A DNA stretch of 64,000 nucleotides, from assembly GCF_004912195.1 (NCBI RefSeq), contig NZ_STGW01000001.1, forward strand, positions 117,327 through 181,326. The letters run 5' to 3'. Below are positions 24,991 to 33,715 of the stretch, piece after piece. The notes below the pieces were generated by a model. It was not told the origin of the DNA. It worked only from the letters and a program-made list of their open reading frames with translations, and did not search any database. Numbering within the stretch: position 1 is the stretch's first letter; every line of letters starts with the position of its first letter. Made by a program: the position numbers and the translations under genes. The DNA is from Nocardioides caeni (GTDB lineage: Bacteria > Actinomycetota > Actinomycetes > Propionibacteriales > Nocardioidaceae).

Positions 24991-25704
24991 ATGACCGCAC
25001 ACACCCGCCACGGCCACCACCACGACCACTCCCTCGAGGCGCAGCGCGAGGAGATGACCGCCGCCTCCTGGGACGAGCGGTACGGCGGCAGCGACCGCGT
25101 GTGGAGCGGTCGCCCCAACCAGCGCCTGGTCGAGCAGGCGAGCGAGCTCGCCCCGGGGACCGTCCTCGACGTGGCCTGCGGGGAGGGTGGCGACGCGATC
25201 TGGCTGGCCCGGCAGGGCTGGAAGGTCACCGCCGTCGACGTCTCCGAGGTGGCGCTGGAGCGCGTCACCAGGCACGCGCTGGACGCCGGGGTCGACGACC
25301 ACATCAAGGTCGGGTTCTATGACGCCATGGCCGACCCCCGACCGGCCCACGGCCACACCTTCGACCTCGTCACGGTGAGCTTCCTGCACCCGGCTGAGCC
25401 CGACTTCGCCGAGGTCTACCGCGGCATCGCCGAAGCCGTCGCCCCGGGCGGACGGCTGCTCGTGACCGCACACCACCCCGAGGACGTCGCGACCGGCGCC
25501 CGTCACGACCACGGCGCGGGCCGGCTGTTCGAGCCCGACCGGGTCCTCGCCGCGCTCGGTGTCGACCCCGGCGACTCCACCGACTCGGCGGACTCCCCGT
25601 GGGAGGTCGCGGTCGCGGAGACCCCCGACCGCGTCCAGGAGACCCCCGACGGTCCACTGGCGGTGCGCGACACCGTCGTGCGACTGCGGCGACGCCTGGG
25701 ATGA
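24991..25704 (+). CDS. SAM-dependent class I methyltransferase
   Basis: A 237-residue methyltransferase resembling the TehB/thiopurine-type group. A His-rich N-terminus (HTRHGHHHDHS) precedes SWDERYGGSDRVWSG. The SAM-binding motif I is VLDVACGEGGDAIWLA (about 50-65) with the acidic end of strand 2 at VTAVDVSE. The C-terminus (RVQETPDGPLAVRDTVVRLRR) is typical of TehB-like enzymes that detoxify metalloids or small electrophiles. The MerR-type promoter supports a stress-response role (inference). Confidence 0.8.
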   Translation: MTAHTRHGHHHDHSLEAQREEMTAASWDERYGGSDRVWSGRPNQRLVEQASELAPGTVLDVACGEGGDAIWLARQGWKVTAVDVSEVALERVTRHALDAGVDDHIKVGFYDAMADPRPAHGHTFDLVTVSFLHPAEPDFAEVYRGIAEAVAPGGRLLVTAHHPEDVATGARHDHGAGRLFEPDRVLAALGVDPGDSTDSADSPWEVAVAETPDRVQETPDGPLAVRDTVVRLRRRLG

Positions 25705-25713
25705 GCTGCACGG

Positions 25714-25729
25714 GGTGACGTGGGTCACG
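25714..25729. promoter_or_regulatory. CRP-like dyad upstream of the GH5 gene
   Basis: GGTGA-CGTGGG-TCACG keeps the GTGA-N6-TCAC core of CRP-type sites. Its centre is about 30 nt before the predicted transcription start, a position that would overlap the -35 region. Confidence 0.3.
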
Positions 25730-25738
25730 TGCGGGGGG

Positions 25739-25754
25739 TACGGTGCCGCACGTG
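25739..25754 (+). promoter_or_regulatory. Leaderless promoter deciding the GH5 start
   Basis: TACGGT (25739-25744), then 7 nt, then GTG 25752. An upstream GTG at 25743 lies inside the -10 box and so cannot be in the mRNA. Confidence 0.55.
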
Positions 25755-27257
25755 CTCCCTGCAACAGGTTCTAGTTCCGCGCGTCGTCTGCTCCTCCTGG
25801 TGCTCGCGCTGCTGCTCGCCGCGCTCGGACTGACCTCGGCGCCGACCGCCCGCGCCGACGAGCCCGGCCCTGCGGCGGCCGCGTCCGACGTACCGCAGCT
25901 GCGGCGGGACGGCCGCTGGCTCGTCGACGAACAGGGGCGGGTCGTGATCGTCCACGGCTTCAACCTCGTGTGGAAGCTCGACCCCTACGTCCCGCCGGAC
26001 ACGGCGGAGGGCTTCACCGAGGCCGACGCCGAGTGGCTGGCGGAGCACGGCTTCAACGGGGTGCGGCTCGGCACGCTGTGGGCCGGCCTCACGCCCGAGG
26101 CGCCCGGCGTCGGCGATCCGGCCTACCGCGCCGGCTGGCAGCGGGTCATGGACCTGCTGGCCGACCGCGGGATCTGGATGCAGCTCGACATGCACCAGGA
26201 CCAGTGGCACGAGACCTACGGCGGGGAGGGGGTCCCCGACTGGGCGCTGCGACGCCCCGCGCTGCTCAACCTGCTCCCGCCGATCAACCTGCCCTTCCCG
26301 ATGGGCTACTGGACGCCGGAGAACTCGCTGGTGTTCGACGAGTTCTGGGCCAACAAGCACCGGGGGATCGACCACTGGGCGCAGGCGTGGCAGGTCGCAG
26401 CCGGCTGGTGGAAGGACCAGCCCTACCTGATGGGCTACGACCTCATCAACGAGCCGTGGATGGGCCTGGAGTGGCTGACCTGCTTCCTCGGCGGCTGCCA
26501 GAGCTCCTATGCCAGGGAGCTGCAGCCGGCCTATGAGAAGGTGACCCGCGCGATCCGGCAGATCGACGGCGACAACCTGATCTGGTGGGAGCCGCAACAG
26601 CTCGCCGCCGGGCGCCAGGTGCCGACCTACCTCAAGGCGATGGCCGGTGAGGACCAGCTCGGCTACTCCTGGCACAACTACTGCCAGGACGTGTTCCTGG
26701 AGTCGCAGGGCCTGCCCTTCGGCAACGTCGAGAACTGCTGGAAGTTCAGCCAGGAGCGCACCGACACCGCCCTCGCCCAGGCGGCGACGATGAATGCCGC
26801 GCCGATGATGAGCGAGTGGGGCGCCACCGACAACCTGCGCGCCGTCGAGATCGACGCCGCCGTCGCGGATCGCAACCTGATGGGCTGGAGCCACTGGGCC
26901 TACAAGCAGTGGCAGGACCCGACCACCGCCGACGATGCGCAGGGCATGTTCCACGACGACACCGACTTCTCCTCCGTCAAGGAGGGCAAGCTCCGGCTGC
27001 TCGTGCGGACCTATCCGCAGGCGACCGCCGGCCAGCCGCTCGCCCTCGACTTCGACGCCCAGAGTGGTGCCTTCACCTACCGCTACCGCTCCAATGCCAT
27101 CGACGCGCCCACCGAGATCTTCGTCAGCCCGCTGCACTACCCCGACGGCTACGACGTCGAGGTGACCGGCGGGACCTGGACGCCCCACGGCTCCCACCTG
27201 TGGGTGCGGCCCGCCTCCCCGGGGGACGAGGTGACCGTCCGGATCACCGCCCGCTGA
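25752..27257 (+). CDS. Secreted GH5 glycosidase, endoglycoceramidase-like
   Basis: A 501-residue exported glycoside hydrolase. The signal peptide (about 10-35, LLLLVLALLLAALGL) ends near ARADE. The barrel shows VIVHGFNLVWK, LDMHQDQWHE, the acid/base Glu in YDLINEPW, and the nucleophile Glu in MMSEWGATD. These features, with the DMHQD phrase, resemble endoglycoceramidase-type GH5 enzymes that cut glycolipids. A beta-rich C-terminal domain (about 415-500) follows. Probable substrates are glycosphingolipids or other glycolipids, which fits the lipid-oriented genes nearby (inference). Confidence 0.82.
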   Translation: MLPATGSSSARRLLLLVLALLLAALGLTSAPTARADEPGPAAAASDVPQLRRDGRWLVDEQGRVVIVHGFNLVWKLDPYVPPDTAEGFTEADAEWLAEHGFNGVRLGTLWAGLTPEAPGVGDPAYRAGWQRVMDLLADRGIWMQLDMHQDQWHETYGGEGVPDWALRRPALLNLLPPINLPFPMGYWTPENSLVFDEFWANKHRGIDHWAQAWQVAAGWWKDQPYLMGYDLINEPWMGLEWLTCFLGGCQSSYARELQPAYEKVTRAIRQIDGDNLIWWEPQQLAAGRQVPTYLKAMAGEDQLGYSWHNYCQDVFLESQGLPFGNVENCWKFSQERTDTALAQAATMNAAPMMSEWGATDNLRAVEIDAAVADRNLMGWSHWAYKQWQDPTTADDAQGMFHDDTDFSSVKEGKLRLLVRTYPQATAGQPLALDFDAQSGAFTYRYRSNAIDAPTEIFVSPLHYPDGYDVEVTGGTWTPHGSHLWVRPASPGDEVTVRITAR

Positions 27258-27266
27258 AGTCGGGGG

Positions 27267-27281
27267 GTGCGGGTACCGCAC
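27267..27281. terminator. Small hairpin after the GH5 gene
   Basis: GTGCGG-GTA-CCGCAC, six perfect pairs, 9 nt after the stop and without a T tract. A weak terminator or mRNA-end structure. Confidence 0.3.
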
Positions 27282-27326
27282 GGGAACGATCGGGGAGCGC
27301 CACGCGTTACCTCAGCATCAGGCGCC

Positions 27327-27332
27327 TAGACT
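27327..27332 (+). promoter_or_regulatory. -10 box upstream of the BI-1 gene
   Basis: TAGACT, about 38 nt before the ATG. The predicted leader carries GGAGGAG at 27359-27365. Confidence 0.4.
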
Positions 27333-27369
27333 GGGCGCCCCGACCGACTCGCAGCCCGCGGAGGAGATC

Positions 27370-28245
27370 ATGCAGAGCAACAACCCGGTGTTCCGGCGCT
27401 CGGAGGAGTTCAACGGCTCCCACGCCCACCAGGGCGGTGGCAACTACCAGCCCTACGGCCAGCCCGCGCAGCGTGGCTTCGGCGAGCCCGGCTTCGGCCT
27501 CCCCGGCTACGGTCAGCCCGGCGGACAGCCGCCCGCCCCCGCGCAGCCGCTCGGCCGGATGACGATCGACTCGGTCGTGCAGTCGACGGGCATCACCCTC
27601 GCCGTCGTCTTCGCCGTCGCCGCGGCGACGTGGGTCCTCACTCCCGGGCTGGACGAGGTCGAGGCCAACCAGAGCCTCGGCGCCCTCTATGCCTGCGCCC
27701 TCATCGGCAGCGGCCTGGCGTTCGTGCTGTCGCTGGTCAACTCGTTCAAGCGCAACATCTCGCCCGCCCTCGTGCTCGCCTTCGCGGCCGCCGAGGGCCT
27801 GGCGCTCGGTGCGCTGAGCAAGTCGTTCGACATGGCCTTCGGTGGCGGCATCGTGATCCAGGCGGTCCTGGGCACCTTCGCGGCCTTCGGCGGGACGCTC
27901 GCGGCCTACAAGTTCTTCAACATCCAGGTCGGCAACAAGTTCCGCACGTTCGTCATCGCCGCCATGTTCGGCATGGTCGCCCTCAGCCTGCTGGAGGTCG
28001 TCCTCGGCCTCTTCACCTCGGGCCTCGGACTGTTCGAGCTCGGCGCGGTGGGCCTGCTGTTCTCCATCGCCGGTCTGGTGCTCGGCGTCTTCATGCTGAT
28101 CCTCGACTTCGACTTCGTCGAGAGGGGCATCCAGGCCGGACTGCCCGAGCGCGAGTCGTGGCGGGCCTCCTTCGGCCTGCTCGTCAGCCTGGTCTGGATC
28201 TACACCAACCTGCTCCGGATCCTCGCGATCCTCCAGAGCGACTGA
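27370..28245 (+). CDS. Bax inhibitor-1/YccA family membrane protein
   Basis: A 291-residue protein. The first 65 residues are hydrophilic and rich in Gly, Gln and Pro. Seven hydrophobic helices follow in the BI-1 pattern, including the family phrase EGLALGALS and the late ILDFDFVERGIQAGLP, whose Asp/Glu residues belong to the conserved pH/calcium-sensing region. The physiological role in bacteria is unclear. GGAGGAG precedes the ATG by a few nt. Confidence 0.85.
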   Translation: MQSNNPVFRRSEEFNGSHAHQGGGNYQPYGQPAQRGFGEPGFGLPGYGQPGGQPPAPAQPLGRMTIDSVVQSTGITLAVVFAVAAATWVLTPGLDEVEANQSLGALYACALIGSGLAFVLSLVNSFKRNISPALVLAFAAAEGLALGALSKSFDMAFGGGIVIQAVLGTFAAFGGTLAAYKFFNIQVGNKFRTFVIAAMFGMVALSLLEVVLGLFTSGLGLFELGAVGLLFSIAGLVLGVFMLILDFDFVERGIQAGLPERESWRASFGLLVSLVWIYTNLLRILAILQSD

Positions 28246-28263
28246 TGGTCTGACGACTGCGCG

Positions 28264-28295
28264 AAGCGCCGCCCGGGACGACCCGGGCGGCGCTT
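28264..28295. terminator. Strong terminator hairpin after the BI-1 gene
   Basis: A perfect 14-bp stem (28264-28277 with 28282-28295) closes a 4-nt loop, starting 18 nt after the stop. There is no T run, as is usual in high-GC actinobacteria. Confidence 0.75.
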
Positions 28296-28344
28296 CTGCG
28301 TGTGGCAGGTCGTTCGCTCGGCGGGGTGGGGCGGGTCGGTCGCG

Positions 28345-28455
28345 CTGTAACACGTTGTCTGCCTGCCTGGGGTGCCCGTGTCGGATGTAGACGACCCGTA
28401 CGGCCGGCGAATTCGCCGACACGGGTCGTGAACATCGGCCAACAACGTGTTACAG
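28345..28455. repeat. 111-bp nested palindromic element
   Basis: Outer arms CTGTAACACGTTGT (28345-28358) and its exact complement (28442-28455) enclose a second inverted pair (28384-28399 with 28421-28436, imperfect). At the core is a perfect 14-bp palindrome CGGCGAATTCGCCG (28405-28418). The outer arms each contain an AAC-N2-GTT dyad. It lies between convergent genes, so it is not an obvious promoter. It could be a miniature inverted-repeat element, a bidirectional processing or termination structure, or a protein-binding site. Confidence 0.7.
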
Positions 28456-28503
28456 CCCTGCTCAACGACGCGGCCGACACGTAGTGGTTGGGGCTCGAGC
28501 GGG

Positions 28504-29565
28504 TCAGTCGGCGTCGGTCTCGGGTGAGTCGGCCCGCGCGGCCGTCTCCGCTGCCTCCGCGCTCTCGGACTCCTCCGGGGCCTGGCCGGGGACGAAGCGT
28601 TGGGGCAGACGGTGGCGCAGCTCGACCCACAGGCCGCGTACGCCGGCACGGCGGCCGCCGATCTCGGTGCCGCCCAGCTCGGTGCCCGGCTCGTTGACCG
28701 CCTGCACGGCCGCACGGGTGATGGGCAGGACGCCCTCGCCACGGACAGCGGCGAGCACGGACTCCTCCGCCGGCGTCTGCTCGAGGGACGCCAGCACCGA
28801 GGGGATGAGGACGCCGGCGAGCGCCCGGTAGCCCTGCTCGGAGGGGTGGAACTGGTCGGGGCCGAAGAGGAGCGCGGGCGCCGCGGCGAACTCGGGGCCG
28901 AGGACGTCGCCCAGCGACACGGTCCGGCCGCCCTCCTCGATGACCGCGATGGTCTGGGCGGCGGCCAAGCGGCGCGACCAGGCGCGGGCGATCTGCTTGA
29001 GCGGGGGAGCGATCGGCTGGACGGTGCCGAGGTCGGGGCAGGTGCCGACGACCACGGTGCTGCCGGTCGCGATCAGGCGTCGTACGCCCTCGGACAGCGC
29101 GCGCACCGACTGCGACGGCCGCACGGTGTGGGTGACGTCGTTGCCGCCGATGAGGATGACCGTCACCTCGGGCTCGACGAGCAGCGCCCGGTCGACCTGG
29201 GCGGCGAGGTCCGAGGACTTCGCGCCCACGACGCAGAACTCACGCAGATAGACGCGGCGGTCGGCGTGCTCGGCCAGCGCCGTCGCGATGAGTGAGCCGG
29301 GCGTGTCCTCGACCCGCTCGCAGCCGTAGCCCGCGGCGGAGGAGTCGCCGAGCAGCGCCACCTTGATCGCCGGACCCGGGCGGCCGCGGCCGTACCAGCC
29401 CGTCGCGTCCGGCGGCGGCTCGTCGCGCGCGGGACCGATGGTCTTGCGTGCCAGGCGCGCCTCGGCCGTCAGGACGCCGTAGAGGCCGGCCCCGAGCGCG
29501 GACAGTCCGCCCCCGCCGTAGAGCGCGGCGGCGGCGAGCTTGCGGGCGGCTCCGGCTTTGCTCAC
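28504..29565 (-). CDS. SGNH/GDSL-family hydrolase
   Basis: A 353-residue protein with one N-terminal membrane helix or uncleaved signal (about 8-32), then an SGNH hydrolase domain. Block I is LLGDSSAAGYG (catalytic Ser), block III is IGGNDVTHT, and block V is DQFHPSEQGY (Asp/His). Likely an envelope esterase or lipase acting on acyl or acetyl groups; the substrate is unknown. An acidic Ser/Glu-rich tail ends the protein. The GTG at 29565 fits a leaderless promoter. Confidence 0.85.
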   Translation of the reverse strand: MSKAGAARKLAAAALYGGGGLSALGAGLYGVLTAEARLARKTIGPARDEPPPDATGWYGRGRPGPAIKVALLGDSSAAGYGCERVEDTPGSLIATALAEHADRRVYLREFCVVGAKSSDLAAQVDRALLVEPEVTVILIGGNDVTHTVRPSQSVRALSEGVRRLIATGSTVVVGTCPDLGTVQPIAPPLKQIARAWSRRLAAAQTIAVIEEGGRTVSLGDVLGPEFAAAPALLFGPDQFHPSEQGYRALAGVLIPSVLASLEQTPAEESVLAAVRGEGVLPITRAAVQAVNEPGTELGGTEIGGRRAGVRGLWVELRHRLPQRFVPGQAPEESESAEAAETAARADSPETDAD

Positions 29566-29577
29566 GGCGCAAGACTA
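29563..29577 (-). promoter_or_regulatory. Leaderless promoter of the SGNH gene
   Basis: On the minus strand TAGTCT (29572-29577) is followed by 6 nt and GTG 29565. Confidence 0.6.
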
Positions 29578-29623
29578 CGGATGCTTCGAGGCTCGCTGCG
29601 CTCGCACCTCAGCAACCGAGCCT

Positions 29624-29638
29624 TAGGGTGGGCGCATG
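29624..29638 (+). promoter_or_regulatory. Leaderless promoter of the cystathionine beta-synthase gene
   Basis: TAGGGT (29624-29629), 6 nt, ATG 29636. It is divergent from the SGNH promoter only 46 bp away. Confidence 0.6.
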
Positions 29639-31024
29639 GAGTACGTCGACTCGCTGCTCGACCTCATCGGCAACACCCCGCTGGTGCGGCTCAACCGTTC
29701 GCTCGACCTGCCCGAGACCGGCGGACCGCTGGTGCTCGCGAAGGTCGAGTACCTCAACCCCGGCGGCTCGGTGAAGGACCGCATCGCGTCCCGCATGATC
29801 GAGGCCGCGGAGGCATCCGGGGCGCTCCAGCCGGGCGGCACGATCGTGGAGCCGACCTCCGGCAACACCGGGGTCGGCCTGGCGATGGTCGCCCAGCAGA
29901 AGGGCTATCACTGCATCTTCGTGTGCCCCGACAAGGTCAGCGAGGACAAGCGCAACGTCCTCAAGGCCTACGGGGCCGAGGTCGTCGTGTGTCCGACCGC
30001 CGTGGCTCCCGAGCACCCCGACTCCTACTACAACGTCTCCGACCGGCTCGCCAGCCAGCCCGGCGCCTGGAAGCCCGACCAGTACTCCAACCCGCACAAC
30101 CCGCGTTCCCACTACGAGGAGACCGGCCCCGAGATCTGGCGCCAGACCGAGGGACGGATCACGCACTTCGTCACCGGCATGGGCACCGGTGGCACGATCA
30201 GCGGCGTCGGTCGCTTCCTCAAGGAGCGGAACCCCTCCGTGGTCGTCGTCGGGTCAGACCCGGCCGGCTCGGTCTATTCCGGTGGCACCGGACGCCCCTA
30301 CCTGGTCGAGGGTGTCGGCGAGGACTTCTGGCCCGAGACCTACGACCGCGACGTCGCCGACCGCGTCATCGAGGTCTCCGACGCCGACTCCTTCGCCTTC
30401 ACCCGCCGCCTGGCCCGCGAGGAGGCACTGCTGGTCGGCGGCTCCTCCGGGATGGCCGCCTTCGCCGCCCGCCAGCTCGCCCACGAGCTCGCCGAGGCCG
30501 GCCAGCACGACGCGATCATCGTCGTCCTGCTGCCCGACTCCGGTCGCGGCTACCTCAGCAAGGTCTTCAACGACGACTGGCTTGCCCAATACGGCTTCAG
30601 CACGGGCCAGCCCGCTCCGGCCCGGACCATCGGCGAGGTCCTGCACGGCAAGTCCGCGGGCCTGCCCGCCCTCGTGCACACCCACCCCAACGAGACGATC
30701 GCCGAGGCCGTCGCCATCCTCCAGGAGTACGGCGTCTCACAGATGCCCGTCGTGCGGGCCGAGCCGCCGATCGTGGCGGCCGAGGTCGCCGGCTCCGTCT
30801 CCGAGCGCGCGCTGCTCGACGCCCTCTTCACGGGCAAGGCGCGCCTCACCGACTCCGTCGAGCAGCACATGTCACCGGCCCTGCCGACCATCGGCTCCAC
30901 GGAGGACGCGACCGACGCGGTGCCGCTGCTCGAGTCGGCGGACGCGGTGCTCGTCCACGAGGACGGCAAGCCGGTCGGCGTACTCACGCGCCACGACCTG
31001 CTGCTCTTCCTCGCTCGCGGCTGA
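29636..31024 (+). CDS. cbs: Cystathionine beta-synthase
   Basis: A 462-residue PLP enzyme joining homocysteine and serine into cystathionine (reverse transsulfuration). The catalytic domain (about 1-320) has NPGGSVKDRIASRMIEAAE with the PLP lysine, the TSGNTGVGLAM loop and TGMGTGGTISG for phosphate binding. Two CBS domains (about 335-460; EVLHGK..., MPVVRAEPP, PVGVLTRHDLL) form the regulatory tail. Gene order with ahcY downstream links homocysteine production and use. Confidence 0.93.
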   Translation: MEYVDSLLDLIGNTPLVRLNRSLDLPETGGPLVLAKVEYLNPGGSVKDRIASRMIEAAEASGALQPGGTIVEPTSGNTGVGLAMVAQQKGYHCIFVCPDKVSEDKRNVLKAYGAEVVVCPTAVAPEHPDSYYNVSDRLASQPGAWKPDQYSNPHNPRSHYEETGPEIWRQTEGRITHFVTGMGTGGTISGVGRFLKERNPSVVVVGSDPAGSVYSGGTGRPYLVEGVGEDFWPETYDRDVADRVIEVSDADSFAFTRRLAREEALLVGGSSGMAAFAARQLAHELAEAGQHDAIIVVLLPDSGRGYLSKVFNDDWLAQYGFSTGQPAPARTIGEVLHGKSAGLPALVHTHPNETIAEAVAILQEYGVSQMPVVRAEPPIVAAEVAGSVSERALLDALFTGKARLTDSVEQHMSPALPTIGSTEDATDAVPLLESADAVLVHEDGKPVGVLTRHDLLLFLARG

Positions 31025-31043
31025 CCCACTTCCTCGATGATTG

Positions 31044-31063
31044 AGCGGGCCCCGTGGCCCGCT
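31044..31063. terminator. Hairpin after cystathionine beta-synthase
   Basis: AGCGGGCC-CCGT-GGCCCGCT, eight perfect pairs, 19 nt after the stop. TAGGGT at 31066-31071 follows immediately and could be the -10 box of the ahcY promoter, giving a leader of about 90 nt. Confidence 0.6.
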
Positions 31064-31167
31064 TGTAGGGTGTCCTACGTCATGCGCGGGAGATCCCGAC
31101 GATGCGCAGATGCGCCGCAGGCACCCTGACTGTCACCACGACACTCGAACCTCGAGGATCATTTTTC

Positions 31168-32634
31168 ATGGACTACAAGGTTGCTGACCTGACGCTGGCC
31201 GACTTCGGCCGCAAGGAGATCGAGCTCGCCGAGCACGAGATGCCCGGCCTGATGGCGATGCGCGCCCGCTACGGCGCCGACCAGCCGCTCCAGGGCGCCC
31301 GGATCGCCGGCTCGCTCCACATGACCATCCAGACCGCCGTCCTCATCGAGACGCTCACCGCCCTCGGCGCCGACGTCCGCTGGGCGACCTGCAACATCTT
31401 CTCCACCCAGGACCACGCCGCCGCCGCGGTCGTCGTCGGCCCCAAGAGCGCCGGCGGCACCGTCGATAATCCTCAGGGCACGCCCGTCTTCGCGTGGAAG
31501 GGCGAGACCCTCGCGGAGTACTGGGACGAGGCCGAGAAGGTCTTCCAGTTCAAGGACGCCGACGGCAACGCCATCGGCCCCAACATGATCCTCGACGACG
31601 GCGGCGACATCACGCTGCTCGTCCACAAGGGCACCGAGTTCGAGAAGGCCGGCGCGGTCCCGGGCCAGGACTCCACCGACAACGAGGAGTACAAGGAGGT
31701 CCTCCGGGTCCTCGCGCGCTCGCTCGACAACGACCCGACGTACTGGACCAACATCGGCGCCGGCATCAAGGGCGTGACCGAGGAGACCACCACCGGCGTC
31801 CTGCGGCTCTACGACCGCTTCAAGGAGGGCTCGCTGCTCTTCCCGGCGATCAACGTCAACGACTCGGTCACCAAGTCGAAGTTCGACAACAAGTACGGCT
31901 GCCGCCACTCGCTCATCGACGGCATCAACCGCGGCACCGACGTGATGATCGCCGGCAAGACCGCGGTCATCTGCGGCTACGGCGACGTCGGCAAGGGCTC
32001 CGCGGAGTCGCTGCGCGGCCAGGGTGCCCGTGTCATCGTCACCGAGATCGACCCGATCTGCGCGCTGCAGGCGGCGATGGACGGCTACGAGGTCAAGCGC
32101 CTCGAGTCGGTCGTCGAGTTCGCCGACATCTTCATCACCACGACCGGCAACTTCGACATCATCCGGGTCGAGCACTTCGAGAAGATGAAGCACCAGGCGA
32201 TCGTCGGCAACATCGGTCACTTCGACAACGAGATCGACATGGCCGGCCTGGCCAAGATCCCGGGCATCGTCAAGGACGAGATCAAGCCGCAGGTCCACCA
32301 GTGGATCTTCCCGGCGTCTGATGGTGGGCAGGGCAAGAAGATCATCGTCCTGAGCGAGGGCCGCCTGCTCAACCTCGGCAACGCGACCGGCCACCCGTCG
32401 TTCGTGATGTCCAACTCCTTCACCAACCAGGTGCTTGCCCAGATCGAGATCTTCACCAAGCTCGACGAGTACCCGATCGGCGTCTACGTGCTGCCCAAGC
32501 ACCTCGACGAGGAGGTCGCCCGGCTGCACCTCGACGCCATCGGCGTCGAGCTGACCGAGCTCAACCAGGCGCAGGCCGACTACCTCGGCGTCCCCGTCGA
32601 GGGCCCCTACAAGTCGGAGCACTACCGCTACTGA
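31168..32634 (+). CDS. ahcY: S-adenosylhomocysteine hydrolase
   Basis: A 488-residue NAD-dependent enzyme that splits S-adenosylhomocysteine into adenosine and homocysteine. Signatures: [20 protein letters not shown] near the start, NNKYGCRHS-type substrate segment ([17 protein letters not shown]) and the NAD loop [19 protein letters not shown]. The C-terminus is the conserved [13 protein letters not shown] 31168 gives the usual N-terminus; GAGGA lies 10 nt before it. It is the first member of the ahcY...mtrAB-lpqB neighbourhood. Confidence 0.95.
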   Translation: MDYKVADLTLADFGRKEIELAEHEMPGLMAMRARYGADQPLQGARIAGSLHMTIQTAVLIETLTALGADVRWATCNIFSTQDHAAAAVVVGPKSAGGTVDNPQGTPVFAWKGETLAEYWDEAEKVFQFKDADGNAIGPNMILDDGGDITLLVHKGTEFEKAGAVPGQDSTDNEEYKEVLRVLARSLDNDPTYWTNIGAGIKGVTEETTTGVLRLYDRFKEGSLLFPAINVNDSVTKSKFDNKYGCRHSLIDGINRGTDVMIAGKTAVICGYGDVGKGSAESLRGQGARVIVTEIDPICALQAAMDGYEVKRLESVVEFADIFITTTGNFDIIRVEHFEKMKHQAIVGNIGHFDNEIDMAGLAKIPGIVKDEIKPQVHQWIFPASDGGQGKKIIVLSEGRLLNLGNATGHPSFVMSNSFTNQVLAQIEIFTKLDEYPIGVYVLPKHLDEEVARLHLDAIGVELTELNQAQADYLGVPVEGPYKSEHYRY

Positions 32635-32646
32635 GTTCGATGGCGT

Positions 32647-32791
32647 GAGCGTGTCGCCGGTCGAGGCGCACCGCACGGGCGCTCGCTGCGCTCGGCCCGC
32701 GGATGCGCCTCGACGCGGGCTTCGCCCGCGGGGCGACACGCTGCCACGCCGCGGTTGTCTCGCGTAGGTCCTGCCTTGGTCTGGCGGCAAG
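32647..32791. repeat. Dispersed intergenic repeat, copy A
   Basis: Begins GAGCGTGTCGCC and ends GTAGGTCCTGCC-TTGGTCTGGCGGCAAG. Internal inverted arms (GCGTGTCGCC near the left; GGGGCGACACGC near 32730-32741) make it strongly foldable. It shares both ends with copies at 40126-40264 and 41878-42025. Confidence 0.65.
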
Positions 32792-32817
32792 CCGACTCTG
32801 CAGGTCCTCCGACCATC

Positions 32818-32858
32818 GAAGTCCCGTCCGGTTCGACCGGGCGGGACTTCGTTTTGTT
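32818..32858 (+). terminator. Rho-independent terminator downstream of ahcY
   Basis: A 15-bp stem with one G-T pair (32818-32832 with 32836-32850) and a TCG loop is followed by GTTTTGTT. This is the most classical terminator in the window. Confidence 0.85.
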
Positions 32859-32948
32859 GGGGCTGTTCGACGGACCGGGCGGGGGAGCGCGACCTACGGT
32901 CTCCGGGACCCCGGCCCAGACGGGCCGGACCACCACCTGGAGACCCCC

Positions 32949-33013
32949 ATGCCCCGTGCCCTCCTCCTGAGGACCACCCTGCTCTCGCTGCCCCTCGCGG
33001 CGACGGTCGGCGA
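32949..33013 (+). pseudogene. 5' remnant of a secreted-protein gene
   Basis: A promoter-like TACGGT (32895-32900), a CTGGAG ribosome site (32938-32943) and ATG 32949 open a signal-peptide-like reading frame (PRALLLRTTLLSLPLAATVG). After about 20 codons it runs into the antisense of the TetR gene and loses sense. It looks like the front end of a lost exported-protein gene. A chance frame in GC-rich DNA is the alternative. Confidence 0.35.
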
Positions 33014-33024
33014 CCGCGCCCGCT

Positions 33025-33693
33025 TCAGTCTGCCGACAGGTCGAACAGCGGGGCGTCCGGGTCGAGGGTTACGCCGTAGGCCGCGAGGCGGGTCGTCGTC
33101 ATGGCGACGACCAGCTCGACGGTGATGGCGACGAGGTTGTCCGGCGACGGCACCTTGGCGCCTTGGCGCACCCACTTGCCGACCATGGCGAAGACGCCGC
33201 TGACCAGGCCGTGGGCCAGGGGAGTGGTCGTCAGCCGATCGGCCTCGGTGACGTCCGCGCCGGCGGCGGTGAAGCCGGCCACGTAGAGGTCGGCGACCTG
33301 GGCCGCCAGCCCGTCGAGCGCGCCACGCACGAGGTCGGCAGCGGCGGCGTCGTCCTGCAGGGCGTGCAGGGCCGGGTGGAGCGTGGCCCAGGCGACGTAC
33401 GCCGCGAAGGCGTCGCGGATCGTCTCGCGCAGCGAGCTGCGCAGCTGCAGCGCGGCCGAGATCTCCTGCCGCACCTCGCCGATGATGTGGTCGGCGACGG
33501 CCTTGTCGAGGGATGCCTTGTCGCTGAAGTGGCGATAGACCACCGAGCGCGCGAGCCCCGCACGCCGGCCGACCTCCGCGAGGCTCGGGGAGGTGTCACC
33601 GTCCTCGATGATCTCGATGGCGGCGTCGACGATGCGCCGGTGCTGCGCCTCGCGGTGCTGCTCCCAGCGTGCGTGCCGTCCGTCCGCCGTCAC
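33025..33693 (-). CDS. TetR-family transcriptional regulator
   Basis: A 222-residue regulator. The TetR DNA-binding domain (about 14-65) contains RIVDAAIEIIEDG and EVGRRAGLARSVVYRHFSDK; the rest is the helical ligand pocket. It is the downstream neighbour of the AurF-like gene on the same strand (22-nt gap) but has its own leaderless promoter in that gap. Its likely target is the AurF-like gene promoter, where a 13-bp palindrome is seen. Confidence 0.83.
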   Translation of the reverse strand: MTADGRHARWEQHREAQHRRIVDAAIEIIEDGDTSPSLAEVGRRAGLARSVVYRHFSDKASLDKAVADHIIGEVRQEISAALQLRSSLRETIRDAFAAYVAWATLHPALHALQDDAAAADLVRGALDGLAAQVADLYVAGFTAAGADVTEADRLTTTPLAHGLVSGVFAMVGKWVRQGAKVPSPDNLVAITVELVVAMTTTRLAAYGVTLDPDAPLFDLSAD

Positions 33694-33706
33694 GTCGCGC
33701 AGGCTA
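33691..33706 (-). promoter_or_regulatory. Leaderless promoter of the TetR gene
   Basis: Minus-strand TAGCCT (33701-33706), 7 nt, GTG 33693. Confidence 0.55.
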
Positions 33707-33715
33707 CGCCGGACG

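Noticed and set aside
31064-31167. Possible SAH or SAM riboswitch before ahcY
   Set aside because: The leader of about 90 nt was checked for the SAH-riboswitch core as I remember it and no convincing match was seen; only a short GTAGG/CCTAC hairpin is present.
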